Source: Firmicutes bacterium UBA1702 (GTDB lineage Bacteria > Bacillota > Clostridia > Peptostreptococcales > Anaerovoracaceae). From it: DNA of 64,000 nt. Position numbers and translations under genes: made by a program. Shown here in pieces: positions 40,349-49,667 of the stretch. How positions within the stretch are numbered: the stretch's first letter is position 1; every line of letters starts with the position of its first letter. The stretch lies in NCBI GenBank assembly GCA_002320005.1, contig DCJK01000013.1, positions 134,200-198,199 on the forward strand, read 5' to 3'. The notes below the pieces were generated by a model. It was not told the DNA's origin, ran no database searches, and saw only the letters and a program-made list of their open reading frames with translations.

Positions 40349-41950
40349 ATGAACAAAACAGAACATAGGCGAAGCAGATTATTGTTTGCCTTTTTTTGTA
40401 TAGCAATGGCGGCCCTTGCCATAAAACTTATATATATACAGATAATCTGTTCCGATGAACTGAAAGCCGCAGCAGTTTCTCAATATGGTATTGCCATGGA
40501 AGGCCTGGACACCAGAGGCATAATCCTTGACAGAAACGGTGATCCGCTTACGGATACAGTAAATCAGTATTATTATGTCATTGACAAAAACAGGTGCAGC
40601 GGGTTGCCGGAACGGATAGAGTCTCAATGGCAGCTTCGTCAGGTTGCTGCAGATGATTCGGATTACCTGGTGTACAGAAGTGAAAATTTCAGCATTGATG
40701 TGGCAGAAAATTTGAAAAAAAAGTATGGAGCATATGTGTTTCAGAGCCGTGCAAGGTACTCGGATGATCAGATTGCATGCCATCTTATAGGATATCTCAA
40801 TGGCGACCGCAAAGCAGGAGTATCAGGTATAGAGCTGATGTGCCAGGACAGACTCAGGGCAGGGGATGGAAGAATCACATTGTGGGCCGATGCAGCAGGG
40901 CTCATATTGAAAGGAAGAACGCCTTGTGCTTCGGGAACATCTGAAAAGGACGGAATTGAGGAAAAGGCTGTTGTTACTACCATAGACCGTGAGCTTCAGA
41001 ATATATGTGAAGATGCTCTTCAGGAACAGACCAGGTCAGGTGCAGCTCTGGTGATGGATGCAGAAACCGGAGAAATTCTGTCATGGGCATCTGCACCTGT
41101 TTTTAATCCCAACAGGATTGCTGACTGCCTGGAGGACGGAGACTGCCTAATAAACAAGGTATGCCAGGCTGCATATGCACCGGGATCTGTGTTTAAGGCA
41201 GTAACAGCAGCTGCCGCACTTGAATCAGGCAAATGTGACGAAAATACGGAGTTCCAATGCACAGGAACCACTACCGTAGAAGGAATAACCCTGTGCTGTG
41301 CTTCCGGGCCTGAGGGAGGGCATGGGAAGCTGAAAATGGCACAAGCCATGGCTTGCTCCTGCAACTGCTATTTTGCAAATCTGGGCAGCATTGTCGGCAT
41401 AGAAGCAATAATAGAAAAGGCGAAGGAAATGGGTTTCGGTGAAAACCCAATGCCGGAGTTTTACGGATCAGAAGCGGGGAATATGCCGGACGAAGAAGAG
41501 GCGGGACCTTGGGATGTGAGTAATATATCCATAGGTCAGGGCAGCATCACTGCAACCCCGCTGCAGATTGCCTGCACGACGGCATCCGTTGCCAACGGCG
41601 GCTTCAAAGTGACGCCTGAAATATTGCTTCGGGACGAAAAGGAAAAATCGGATGGACAGCGCCGCCGTGTGATGGATCAGGAAACGGCAGAAACCATAGA
41701 GGATATGCTGCGCATGGTTATGGAAGAAGGCACTGCAAAGGACAGCTATTCCATGCCGGTATGGGGGAAAACGGGAACAGCTGAAACAGGCAGAGAAAGC
41801 GGAGGAAACAACTGCTGGTTTACCGGATATTGCCGCAAAAACGAAAAAACATATGTAGTTACCGTGCTTGTGGAAGGCGGAAAGTCCGGAGCTTCCGATG
41901 CCTTGCCTGTTTTTAAAAAAATAACTGATTTCATGTCAGATAATTTCTGA
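40349..41950 (+). CDS. Penicillin-binding protein, D,D-transpeptidase (SpoVD/FtsI-like)
   Basis: A 533-residue class B PBP without PASTA domains. One N-terminal membrane helix (9-31) and a dimerisation domain precede the transpeptidase. The SxxK motif is APGSVFK (Ser at about 280), SxN is SCN at about 338, and KTGTAE at about 473-478. It lies between cmk and sigK, and the sigK end overlaps its 3' end by 20 bases. A spore-cortex or division role is possible. The sequence is divergent and I do not assign spoVD firmly. Confidence 0.88.
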   Translation: MNKTEHRRSRLLFAFFCIAMAALAIKLIYIQIICSDELKAAAVSQYGIAMEGLDTRGIILDRNGDPLTDTVNQYYYVIDKNRCSGLPERIESQWQLRQVAADDSDYLVYRSENFSIDVAENLKKKYGAYVFQSRARYSDDQIACHLIGYLNGDRKAGVSGIELMCQDRLRAGDGRITLWADAAGLILKGRTPCASGTSEKDGIEEKAVVTTIDRELQNICEDALQEQTRSGAALVMDAETGEILSWASAPVFNPNRIADCLEDGDCLINKVCQAAYAPGSVFKAVTAAAALESGKCDENTEFQCTGTTTVEGITLCCASGPEGGHGKLKMAQAMACSCNCYFANLGSIVGIEAIIEKAKEMGFGENPMPEFYGSEAGNMPDEEEAGPWDVSNISIGQGSITATPLQIACTTASVANGGFKVTPEILLRDEKEKSDGQRRRVMDQETAETIEDMLRMVMEEGTAKDSYSMPVWGKTGTAETGRESGGNNCWFTGYCRKNEKTYVVTVLVEGGKSGASDALPVFKKITDFMSDNF

Positions 41951-42554
41951 GCTTTTCCAATGCTTTTTTTTCGATGCGGGATACGTAGGAACGACTTATT
42001 CCCAGGCAGGAGGCTATCTCTCTCTGAGGTCTGGGCTCCCGGCCGTCCAGCCCGTATCGCGCTGTGATTACGGCCTGCTCACGGCGGCTGAGGCATGAGG
42101 ATATCGCCTCTCTCAGCCTGGAAATCTGAATTTTCAGATCTATTGAATCGACTATTTCATCGGTATCTGTCCCCAGGATATCGTTGAAACTTATCTCATT
42201 ACCGTCTTTGTCGATACCTATGGGAAGGCTCAGTGAAACTTCCTGTCTGATTCGCTTTGACGAGCGTATGCTCATGAGTATTTCATTTTCGATGCATTTT
42301 GCTGCGTATGTGGCAAGTCTGGTGGATTTTCTGCCTGAATATGTGCCTACGGCCTTTATCAGCCCGATGGTTCCGATGGATATAAGATCGTCCTGGCACG
42401 CACCGGGACCTGCGTATTTTTTTGCGATATGAGCTACCAGCCTCAGGTTATGCTCTATCAGCATTGTTTTAGCTTCGGAATCGCCGTCCGCAAGTCTGCC
42501 GATAAGAGCCTGTTCCTCTTTTTCTGAAAGTGGACTAGGAAAAGAACTGCTCAT
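41931..42554 (-). CDS. sigK: Sporulation sigma factor SigK, no pro-sequence
   Basis: A 207-residue late mother-cell sigma factor. Region 2 is LIEHNLRLVAHIAKKYAGPGACQDDLISIGTIGLIKAVGTY with TRLATYAAKCIENEILMSIR, and region 4 ends RPQREIASCLGISRSYVSRIEKKALEKLR. B. subtilis pro-sigma-K has about 20 extra N-terminal residues. Here the ATG is preceded by TAA in frame and by AGAGGGGG, so the protein starts directly as the mature form. The gene is not interrupted by a skin element. The same lack of a pro-sequence is known in Clostridioides difficile. Confidence 0.94.
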   Translation of the reverse strand: MSSSFPSPLSEKEEQALIGRLADGDSEAKTMLIEHNLRLVAHIAKKYAGPGACQDDLISIGTIGLIKAVGTYSGRKSTRLATYAAKCIENEILMSIRSSKRIRQEVSLSLPIGIDKDGNEISFNDILGTDTDEIVDSIDLKIQISRLREAISSCLSRREQAVITARYGLDGREPRPQREIASCLGISRSYVSRIEKKALEKLRNYLT

Positions 42555-42687
42555 TTATGTAACCCCCTCTATAGATTAAAACTATATGCCTTTTGGAGAT
42601 GTCCGGTGCATGGCAGTCTTAAAAAAGGCAGGTACCTATTTGAGGGGGAGCCGGAATCCCGGCAGCTTATATCAGACGGCGGATGTC

Positions 42688-42846
42688 TTATCTTTCAAAG
42701 GACATGCAGTCTGTGCACTGTTCCATTGTAGGATTGGCTTCGTGAGTGCCAACTGTGATGGCATCAAGAGAGCAGTAGTTTTCTGTTTTTTCATGATGCC
42801 TGCACTGATCTACAGTACATCTGATAGTCTGATTGTTCTTGTTCAT
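42688..42846 (-). CDS. DUF1540 protein, 52 aa
   Basis: A 52-residue protein, below the usual ORF cut-off, with a DUF1540 core: IRCTVDQCRHHEKTENYCSLDAITVGTHE, then MEQCTDCMSFE. Five spaced cysteines (10, 15, 25, 43, 46) suggest metal binding. Family members occur in spore formers, in one or two short copies, and their role is unknown. AAGGAGGAAA lies before the ATG at 42846. The 132 bases beyond its stop, up to sigK, hold short GC-rich inverted repeats but no clear gene. Confidence 0.8.
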   Translation of the reverse strand: MNKNNQTIRCTVDQCRHHEKTENYCSLDAITVGTHEANPTMEQCTDCMSFER

Positions 42847-42926
42847 GATTTAATTTCCTCCTTATGATGTTGAACTTCACATGATTATTATGAGCAAAAC
42901 TTCACAAATTATTACTGTGACCGGAC

Positions 42927-42955
42927 TTGTACTTTAGGGCATAAAATGATATAAT
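42927..42955 (+). promoter_or_regulatory. Promoter of the radC-mre operon
   Basis: TTGTAC, 17 bases, TATAAT, about 88 bases before radC. Confidence 0.75.
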
Positions 42956-43042
42956 ATCAACCGATTAATATGCTTTTACAGAAGTAAGCGACAGAAAGCT
43001 TTTTTAAAAGATTTTCATATTGCTTTTTATAAAGGAGAATAT

Positions 43043-43720
43043 ATGAAAATCAAATCTTTACCGAAACAGGAGCGACCTGTTGAAAAATGTCTTTCTCAAG
43101 GTGTTGAAAGCCTGTCCAACTCGGAACTTTTGGCACTTATTATCAATTCCGGAACCAGAGACAAATCTGCCTTTGATCTGGCTGAGGAAGTCCTGGCAAA
43201 AGACGTCAGAGGAATATGTTTCCTCAGAGATGCTTCGCCGGAGGAACTGATGTCAGTAAGCGGAATAGGCAGAACCAAAGCCGCCCGGCTTGCAGCAGCT
43301 GCGGAGCTGGGGAAACGCATATCACTGAAACCGCTGGAACCGGATATGCACATAAAAGATGATCAGGATGTGGCAGCACTGCTGATGGAGGATATGAGAC
43401 ATCAGAAACGCGAAATCTTCAAGGCTGTGCTTTTAAACTCCAAAGGCGGGGTGATATCCGTTGAGACAGTGTCTGTGGGACAGCTGAACAGCACGATGGT
43501 TCACCCCAGAGAAGTATTTTCTGCAGCCGTCAGGAGAAGCGCCGCGGCAGTGGTTTTCGCCCATAATCATCCCAGCGGCGACCCTACTCCCAGCAGAGAG
43601 GACTATGCAACTACCGAAAGACTGGTAGAGTGCGGCAGGCTTCTGGGGATAACAGTGGCGGATCATCTGATAATAGGAGATGGACGATATATGAGTTTGA
43701 GAGCTATGGGAAAAATATAA
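43043..43720 (+). CDS. radC: RadC/JAB-domain protein
   Basis: A 225-residue protein with a helix-hairpin-helix N-terminus (LMSVSGIGRTKAARLAAAAELGKR) and the MPN/JAB domain. The metal site is HNHPSGDPTPSREDY (about 173-187), with an upstream Glu. RadC was once linked to DNA repair, but its true function is unsettled. Its position at the head of mreBCD is very common in Firmicutes. GGAG stands before the ATG. Confidence 0.94.
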   Translation: MKIKSLPKQERPVEKCLSQGVESLSNSELLALIINSGTRDKSAFDLAEEVLAKDVRGICFLRDASPEELMSVSGIGRTKAARLAAAAELGKRISLKPLEPDMHIKDDQDVAALLMEDMRHQKREIFKAVLLNSKGGVISVETVSVGQLNSTMVHPREVFSAAVRRSAAAVVFAHNHPSGDPTPSREDYATTERLVECGRLLGITVADHLIIGDGRYMSLRAMGKI

Positions 43721-43736
43721 AGAAGAGGTGTAATTG

Positions 43737-44792
43737 ATGTGCAGTTTTTTTAAAGCAAAAGACATGGGAATAGACCTGGGAACAGCCAATACTTTAATCT
43801 ATTTGAAAGATACGGGGATAATACTTAACGAACCATCGGTAATAGCTGTGGATTCGGACGTTTCCAAGATACTTGCGGTAGGAAAGGATGCCAAGGAGAT
43901 GATAGGCAAGGCTCCAAGGAATATTTCCGTTGTAAGACCGCTTCAGGACGGAGTAATTTCAGACTTTGACAAGACTGCGGACATGCTCAGGACTTTCATT
44001 GAGAGAGCTATGGAGCAAAAGAAAATGAGAAACTACCGTGTAGCCGTAGGTGTTCCTACAGGCGTTACGGAGGTTGAAAAACGTGCAGTGGAAGAGGTTG
44101 TAAGACAGATGGGAGCAACGGAAGTCTACATTCTTGAGGAACCTATGGCAGCAGCCATAGGAGCCGGTCTTCCTATTGACGGAACCACCGGATGCATGAT
44201 AGCGGATATAGGCGGCGGCACTACCGATGTTGCCATAATTGCTCTGGGCGGGGTAGTATCCAGCACTTCTATAAGGCACGCAGGTGATAAGTTTAACGAT
44301 GCCATTGTTCAGTACATGAGAAAGCGGTATGCACTTCTTATCGGAGACAATACCGCAGAAGAACTCAAAATCAACCTGGGATGCGCATGTATGGACGAAG
44401 ATGAATTTGGAAACGAGATCATCAAGACAATGAATGCCCGCGGCCGTGATATAATTTCCGGCCTTCCAAAGACTCTGGAAGTGACTAACAAGGATGTGAT
44501 GATAGCCTTACAGGAGTCTATGGATATAGTAATTGATGCAATTAAAACAACTATCGAAAAAGCACCTCCTGAAATTGCCGCTGACATAGCTGAAAACGGC
44601 ATGATACTTTCCGGAGGCGGAGCTAATATATATAATCTTGATAAACTGATAAAGAAAAAGACTGACATGGATGTGGAAATTGCCGAAAATTCTTTTGAGG
44701 CAGTTGCCATGGGTACAGGAAAAGCTCTGGAAGATATAGGAAAGCTCAAAATTTATACCAGAAAATCCAAGCGGAGAGGAACAGAAGTATAA
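43737..44792 (+). CDS. mreB: Rod shape-determining protein MreB
   Basis: A 351-residue bacterial actin that guides cell-wall elongation. The nucleotide-binding motifs are present: DMGIDLGTANTLIY at 9-22, IADIGGGTTDVAIIALGG at about 160-177 and ILSGGGANIYNLDKLI near 285. The ATG at 43737 has AAGAGGTG upstream. A TTG three bases earlier is an unlikely alternative. It lies 16 bases after radC. Confidence 0.97.
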   Translation: MCSFFKAKDMGIDLGTANTLIYLKDTGIILNEPSVIAVDSDVSKILAVGKDAKEMIGKAPRNISVVRPLQDGVISDFDKTADMLRTFIERAMEQKKMRNYRVAVGVPTGVTEVEKRAVEEVVRQMGATEVYILEEPMAAAIGAGLPIDGTTGCMIADIGGGTTDVAIIALGGVVSSTSIRHAGDKFNDAIVQYMRKRYALLIGDNTAEELKINLGCACMDEDEFGNEIIKTMNARGRDIISGLPKTLEVTNKDVMIALQESMDIVIDAIKTTIEKAPPEIAADIAENGMILSGGGANIYNLDKLIKKKTDMDVEIAENSFEAVAMGTGKALEDIGKLKIYTRKSKRRGTEV

Positions 44793-44795
44793 GAT

Positions 44796-45614
44796 ATGAG
44801 ATGGATAAGGGAGCACAAATTAATAGCGAGTCTTTTATCATTGCTGGTAGTGCTGGCACTGATATTTGTGTTGTCAACGGTATCCGGTTTTGGCGGAAAT
44901 TTTCTTACCGATTTCATAAATAACGGCGTTTCAGGCATTTCCGGATTTTTCTCTTCCGTAGGCGGAAATATAAGGGACGGAGCAGCGGGAATATTTGCTC
45001 ACAAAGATCTGGAGAAGCAGATAGATGAACTCAAAGATGAGAATGCTCAGCTCCAGAGGGACCTTATTCGGGCAAAGCTGGAAGCAGAACAGCTGCAGCA
45101 GCTTCAGGAACTTGCCGGTATTCTCCACTATGATTACACACCGCAGACCTTCAATGTGGTTTCTGCAGACGTTTCCCTTAAGGACGGTTCAAACTGGTTG
45201 GAGACTTTCACCATCGACAGAGGTACGGAGGACGGAATAACCCAGGGAAAAGTCGTAATTGACGGAGCCGGACTGGTGGGCGTAGTAAGCGATGCCGGAG
45301 AAGGATGGGCAAAAGTGGCCCCTATAATCGAAGAAGGAAGCAAAATAAGTTTTAAACTTGCCAGGGACGGAAAACAGCTGGGAGTTGTTGCAGGAGATTC
45401 AAAAGGTCAGTTTACCGGATATATGCTGGATGATGGTTCAACTGTTTCCGAAGGAGATATACTGGTAACTTCCGGTATGGGAATGTACCCGGCCGGCATA
45501 GAAATCGGAACCGTAAAAAGTGTGACATATAACAGTGACAAACTGCTTAAGGAGATAACTGTTGAGCCTGCCGTCAAGTTTTCCTCTCTCAGGAAGGTGG
45601 CGGTGATTATATGA
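44796..45614 (+). CDS. mreC: Rod shape-determining protein MreC
   Basis: A 272-residue protein with one membrane helix (12-30), a coiled coil (about 70-110) and the beta-barrel MreC domain (FNVVSADVSLKDGSNWLETFTIDRG...GVVSDAGEGWAKVAPII). It links MreB to the peptidoglycan synthases outside the membrane. It begins three bases after mreB and overlaps mreD by four. Confidence 0.95.
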   Translation: MRWIREHKLIASLLSLLVVLALIFVLSTVSGFGGNFLTDFINNGVSGISGFFSSVGGNIRDGAAGIFAHKDLEKQIDELKDENAQLQRDLIRAKLEAEQLQQLQELAGILHYDYTPQTFNVVSADVSLKDGSNWLETFTIDRGTEDGITQGKVVIDGAGLVGVVSDAGEGWAKVAPIIEEGSKISFKLARDGKQLGVVAGDSKGQFTGYMLDDGSTVSEGDILVTSGMGMYPAGIEIGTVKSVTYNSDKLLKEITVEPAVKFSSLRKVAVII

Positions 45615-46111
45615 GGTACTGGAAATCCGGGATATTTTTTCTCATCGCTTTTTTAATACAGACTTCATTGCTTAATATGATCAATATTGGCGGCTGCACG
45701 CCTAATCTGCTGCTCTGCCTTGTGGTCATATTTTCGTTCTTATACGAAAAAGAACCGTATGGGCTGGTGTGGGGTGCAGTTTTTGGGCTGCTGTATGACA
45801 TATGTTTCGGCGTGGTCATAGGGCCGACTCCTATAGCACTGGTGTTGACAGCCGCAGCGGTGGTATTTATGAGGGCATATTCAAATATAGAGAACATAGT
45901 GAGCATGTGGACAATATCTGCGATTTCTTTTGTTCTGTATTACATTGTAAACTGGGGTCTTCTGTCACTGGCAGGAATCCCTCTCGGACTAGGCTATGCT
46001 CTTTCAAAATCAGTATGGCCTATGGTCTACTCTATAGTTGTAATAACATTGCTATATATGATAATGATAAAAAAAGTCGTAAAGCATCATAATGACAGGT
46101 ATTTCATATGA
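45611..46111 (+). CDS. mreD: Rod shape-determining protein MreD
   Basis: A 166-residue membrane protein with about five helices, starting GIFFLIAFLIQTSLLNMINIGGCTPNLLLCLVV, as MreD does. PYGLVWGAVFGLLYDICFG is its most conserved part. It overlaps mreC and the mrdA gene by four bases each. Confidence 0.92.
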   Translation: MRYWKSGIFFLIAFLIQTSLLNMINIGGCTPNLLLCLVVIFSFLYEKEPYGLVWGAVFGLLYDICFGVVIGPTPIALVLTAAAVVFMRAYSNIENIVSMWTISAISFVLYYIVNWGLLSLAGIPLGLGYALSKSVWPMVYSIVVITLLYMIMIKKVVKHHNDRYFI

Positions 46112-48855
46112 ACAAAAAACTGCTTAATTCAAGATTCTATCAGATACTGGTACTGCTGATAATCCTTGCGCTGATATTATGCGTAAGGCTTTTTGTGCTT
46201 ACCGTTATACAGCATGAATCATGGAATGAAGCTGCCGACGGACAGAATACCAAGTATATTACGACATCGGCTCCTCGAGGAGAGATTCTGGACAGATATG
46301 GACGCATTATCGCAACAAATCAACAGATATTTACAGTTAATTTCAATGTAAGCGGTCTTTCCACAGAGGAAATAAACAGTACTGCATACAGACTTGTTCA
46401 GATATTGGAGGCAAACGGAGATGAATATGTGGATAATTTTCCTATCAAAATATCCGGAGGCTCTTTCAGCTACACCTATGATGAAGAAAAAAGCAAGTGG
46501 CTTGCCAATAAAGAATTTCCTTCAAACTTCACTGCGGAGCAGACCTTTAACGCTATCCGCACCCAGTACGAAATAGATCCCAAGCTGGACAGATACGATG
46601 CGGCAGAGGAACTTGAAACCAGTTACGGAGTATATCCTCCGATAAACATAAGAAGTATGACCTACACTTATGATATACAGAAAAAACAGTTTCTGGAAAA
46701 GTACGGACTGGATACCGATTTCACCGCTGAGGAAGCTTTCAGAGAGCTGAGAGAAATGTACAGTATAGACGAGGAACTTTCTGATACGGAGGCAAGGAAA
46801 ATTTTCCGGATAAGAGAAGAAATCAAGACCCTGGGCTATAACAAATATCGTTCAAGTACTATTGCCAAGGATGTTTCAGATAAAACCGTAATGTATGTGG
46901 AAGAATTGTCTCAAAGCCTGAAAGGCGCAGAAATTTCTTCTGAAACCGAGAGATATTACCCTAACGGAAATACTCTTGCTCATGTAATAGGATATATGGG
47001 AAGCATTTCCGACTATCAGTACGAAGAATATGTTACGGAAAAGGGCTACAACGCCACTGACCTTATAGGAAAGGATGGCATTGAAGCCGCAATGGAAAGT
47101 TACCTTAAGGGAACGGATGGTGTAAAGACCGTGAGAGTAAACAGCACGGGAGATTATATAGAAACCATCAGTGAAACAGAACCTGTTGCAGGTAAAAATG
47201 TATATCTTACCGTTGATCTGGATCTTCAGAAAGTGGCGGAAGATTCTCTTGCCGAAGTGATAGAGAAAGTAAGGACCGGTGGAGTATATCAGAGCAAATA
47301 CGGCAATGTGACACTGGAGGAATACTCGAAATGTGCGTCAGGTGCGGTAGTTGCAGTAGAAGTTGAAACGGGGGATGTGCTTGCTATGGCCAGCTATCCG
47401 GACTATAACCCCAACCTGTTTGCCAAAGGAATTTCCACAAAGGACTGGGCTTCAGTGCAAAGCGTAAATCCAAGAGATCCTCTGGCCCCTACGCCTCTTT
47501 ACAACATAGCAACGAAAGCTTCGGTACAGCCGGGTTCAACTTTTAAGCCTATTACAGCAGTAGCGGCACTGCAGTGCGGACTTGATCCTAATCTGCAGAT
47601 ATACGATAAAGGATACATCAAAATCGGAGACAGAACCTTCGGATGTTCTAACTGGAACACTTATCGTTCGAATCACGGCACGGAAGTACTTAAGACTGGA
47701 ATTCAGAATTCCTGCAACTATTACTTTTACTGTATTGCCACCGGCAAGGACTGGAGCACGGGAGCTTCGCTGGGCTACGATAAAGAAATAAGTATTGAGA
47801 AGATAATGGAAGTCGCCCAGGAGTTCGGTCTGGGAGAGGAAACCGGCATTGAGCTGGATGAGGCTGTAAGCCCTCTGGCATCGGCTGAAAGAAAGATGGA
47901 AGGAATGAAAGATTCCTTGTGGTACTATCTCTACAGTTCTGCCGACAGCTACTGGCCAAAAGAAGTCGTAGATGACGAGGAGACTCTTAAAAAGGACATT
48001 GACACAATTGTAAGCTGGACGGAAGAAAACCCTTCAAGAGGTGAAATCATAAACAGAATATCAGAACAGACTAAGGTCAAAGAGGACCAGGTGGAGACAG
48101 TAACGGATATATGCAAGTATTCCTACTTTAATCAGGCGTCCTGGACCATAGGAGACGAGTTTAACATAGCTATAGGTCAGGGAGACAATTCATATACTCC
48201 TCTGCAGATGGCCAATTATGTGGCTACACTTGGTAATTACGGAAAACGTAATCAGATAAGTATAGTCAAAGGCATAGAAGGAGAGGGAGTTAAGCAAAAA
48301 GCTGAAGCCACACAGATAGATGTTGAAAAGGATGATATGGACAGCGTGCTGGAAGGAATGCGACTGGTAGCTCAAAAGGGTACATTGGCAAGCGTATTTT
48401 CAAGATTTCCTATAGATGTGGCCGGTAAAACCGGAACCGCAGAAAAAGACGGTTATATCAATCCGGCTGATGAGGTGACCTATGTTAAACAGCATCTTTC
48501 TTCAATAACATCCTCTGTATCCTGGAGCCAGGTAGAAGCAGAGATGAAAAAACTGATGAAGGAAGATCCGGAAACGTATCCGACGGAAAACGATGCAGTT
48601 GACACTGCACTGATAGAAGCCAGCGGAAACAAAGTAACCATGTCGGATATAAACAGATATAAAGACACTTATGATGAATTTGCTTGGGTTATTACTTTAG
48701 CACCGGCGGATAATCCGAAGATTGCCGTGGTCGTGCTGCTGGTACAGGGAGGAACATCGGGAAATGCTGCTCCTGTGGCAAGAGAGGTTCTCGGAGCTTA
48801 TTTCGAAAAAACGGGAGCCATCGATGCAACAGACTTCACTACAAAGATGCAGTAA
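46108..48855 (+). CDS. mrdA: Penicillin-binding protein 2 (elongasome transpeptidase)
   Basis: A large 915-residue class B PBP that partners MreBCD in side-wall synthesis. One N-terminal membrane helix (10-30) is followed by TSAPRGEILDRYGRIIATN, typical of PBP2. The SxxK is GSTFKP (about 476), SxN is SCNYYF (about 535) and KTGTAEKDG is at about 773. Two extra stretches make it longer than E. coli PBP2 (633): an insertion of 150-200 residues before residue 280 and a long segment after the KTG. Such long forms are common in Clostridia. Confidence 0.93.
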   Translation: MNKKLLNSRFYQILVLLIILALILCVRLFVLTVIQHESWNEAADGQNTKYITTSAPRGEILDRYGRIIATNQQIFTVNFNVSGLSTEEINSTAYRLVQILEANGDEYVDNFPIKISGGSFSYTYDEEKSKWLANKEFPSNFTAEQTFNAIRTQYEIDPKLDRYDAAEELETSYGVYPPINIRSMTYTYDIQKKQFLEKYGLDTDFTAEEAFRELREMYSIDEELSDTEARKIFRIREEIKTLGYNKYRSSTIAKDVSDKTVMYVEELSQSLKGAEISSETERYYPNGNTLAHVIGYMGSISDYQYEEYVTEKGYNATDLIGKDGIEAAMESYLKGTDGVKTVRVNSTGDYIETISETEPVAGKNVYLTVDLDLQKVAEDSLAEVIEKVRTGGVYQSKYGNVTLEEYSKCASGAVVAVEVETGDVLAMASYPDYNPNLFAKGISTKDWASVQSVNPRDPLAPTPLYNIATKASVQPGSTFKPITAVAALQCGLDPNLQIYDKGYIKIGDRTFGCSNWNTYRSNHGTEVLKTGIQNSCNYYFYCIATGKDWSTGASLGYDKEISIEKIMEVAQEFGLGEETGIELDEAVSPLASAERKMEGMKDSLWYYLYSSADSYWPKEVVDDEETLKKDIDTIVSWTEENPSRGEIINRISEQTKVKEDQVETVTDICKYSYFNQASWTIGDEFNIAIGQGDNSYTPLQMANYVATLGNYGKRNQISIVKGIEGEGVKQKAEATQIDVEKDDMDSVLEGMRLVAQKGTLASVFSRFPIDVAGKTGTAEKDGYINPADEVTYVKQHLSSITSSVSWSQVEAEMKKLMKEDPETYPTENDAVDTALIEASGNKVTMSDINRYKDTYDEFAWVITLAPADNPKIAVVVLLVQGGTSGNAAPVAREVLGAYFEKTGAIDATDFTTKMQ

Positions 48856-48877
48856 TTTAGATAAACAGGAGGAAACC

Positions 48878-49612
48878 ATGGGTAAAGCCATTGTAATCGC
48901 GTCAGGAAAAGGAGGCACCGGCAAAACCATGCTGGCAGCCAACCTTGGAGTTACCATGGCGCGGCAGGGCCACAAGGTGGTTTTGATAGATCTGGATACA
49001 GGGCTCAGAAATCTGGACCTGTATCTGGGAGTGGAGAACAATATAGTATATGATGTGAATGACGTGCTGACAGGTGTCTGCCGCATAAGACAGGCGCTGG
49101 TAAAGGTCAAGGCCTTTCCGGGACTGATGTTTATGGCGGCTTCGCCGCAGAAACCCACCGGAGAGATTACACCGCTGCACATTAAAGTTTTGTGCGGCAA
49201 ACTAAAGAAAAAATATGACTATATAATAGTGGATGCTCCGGCCGGAATAGACGACGGCCTTGCAATAGCTGCCGGTGGAAGCGATATGGGCATCATAGTT
49301 GTAACGCCTGAGTACTCATCTCTTCGTAATGCCGAAATGGTTCAGAAGACACTGAGGGATTTGGGAGTATCCGATATCGCTTATGTGGTAAATAAAATAG
49401 ATCTGAAACTAATTGAGGAAGGAAAGGCCCCTAGTTTCGAAGAAATAACCAAGAACATCCGCGAAAAGCTGGTAGGAATAATACAGATGGATGAAAATAT
49501 ACATATATCAACAAATCTCGGAGTGCCTATTGTTTCCATGGGCAACACTTATATCGCAAGAAGTTTCATGTCTATGGCAGACAGAATCAGAAAAGCTCTG
49601 GAACAAAACTAA
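48878..49612 (+). CDS. minD: Septum site-determining ATPase MinD
   Basis: A 244-residue ParA/MinD ATPase. The deviant Walker A KGGTGKT is at 11-17 (Lys11 the signature lysine), DLDTGLRNLDLYLG follows at about 41-54 and the conserved VDAPAGIDDG at about 116-125. MinD recruits MinC to block division at the poles. AGGAGG eight bases before 48878 sets the start over the longer frame from 48722, inside mrdA. No minC or minE flanks it. The C-terminal amphipathic helix (SMADRIRKALEQN) is shorter than usual. Confidence 0.92.
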   Translation: MGKAIVIASGKGGTGKTMLAANLGVTMARQGHKVVLIDLDTGLRNLDLYLGVENNIVYDVNDVLTGVCRIRQALVKVKAFPGLMFMAASPQKPTGEITPLHIKVLCGKLKKKYDYIIVDAPAGIDDGLAIAAGGSDMGIIVVTPEYSSLRNAEMVQKTLRDLGVSDIAYVVNKIDLKLIEEGKAPSFEEITKNIREKLVGIIQMDENIHISTNLGVPIVSMGNTYIARSFMSMADRIRKALEQN

Positions 49613-49620
49613 AAATACTT

Positions 49621-49659
49621 AAAAAAGCAGCCTTCTGCCATATTCAGAAGGCTGCTTTT
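49621..49659. terminator. Bidirectional terminator after minD
   Basis: AAAGCAGCCTTCTG pairs with CAGAAGGCTGCTTT around CCATATT, with T-runs on both strands. It separates convergent minD and the dehydrogenase. Confidence 0.9.
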
Positions 49660-49667
49660 CAGCTTTC

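Noticed and set aside
48722..48877. Longer minD start inside mrdA
   Set aside because: The added residues match no MinD, and a strong AGGAGG lies before 48878.
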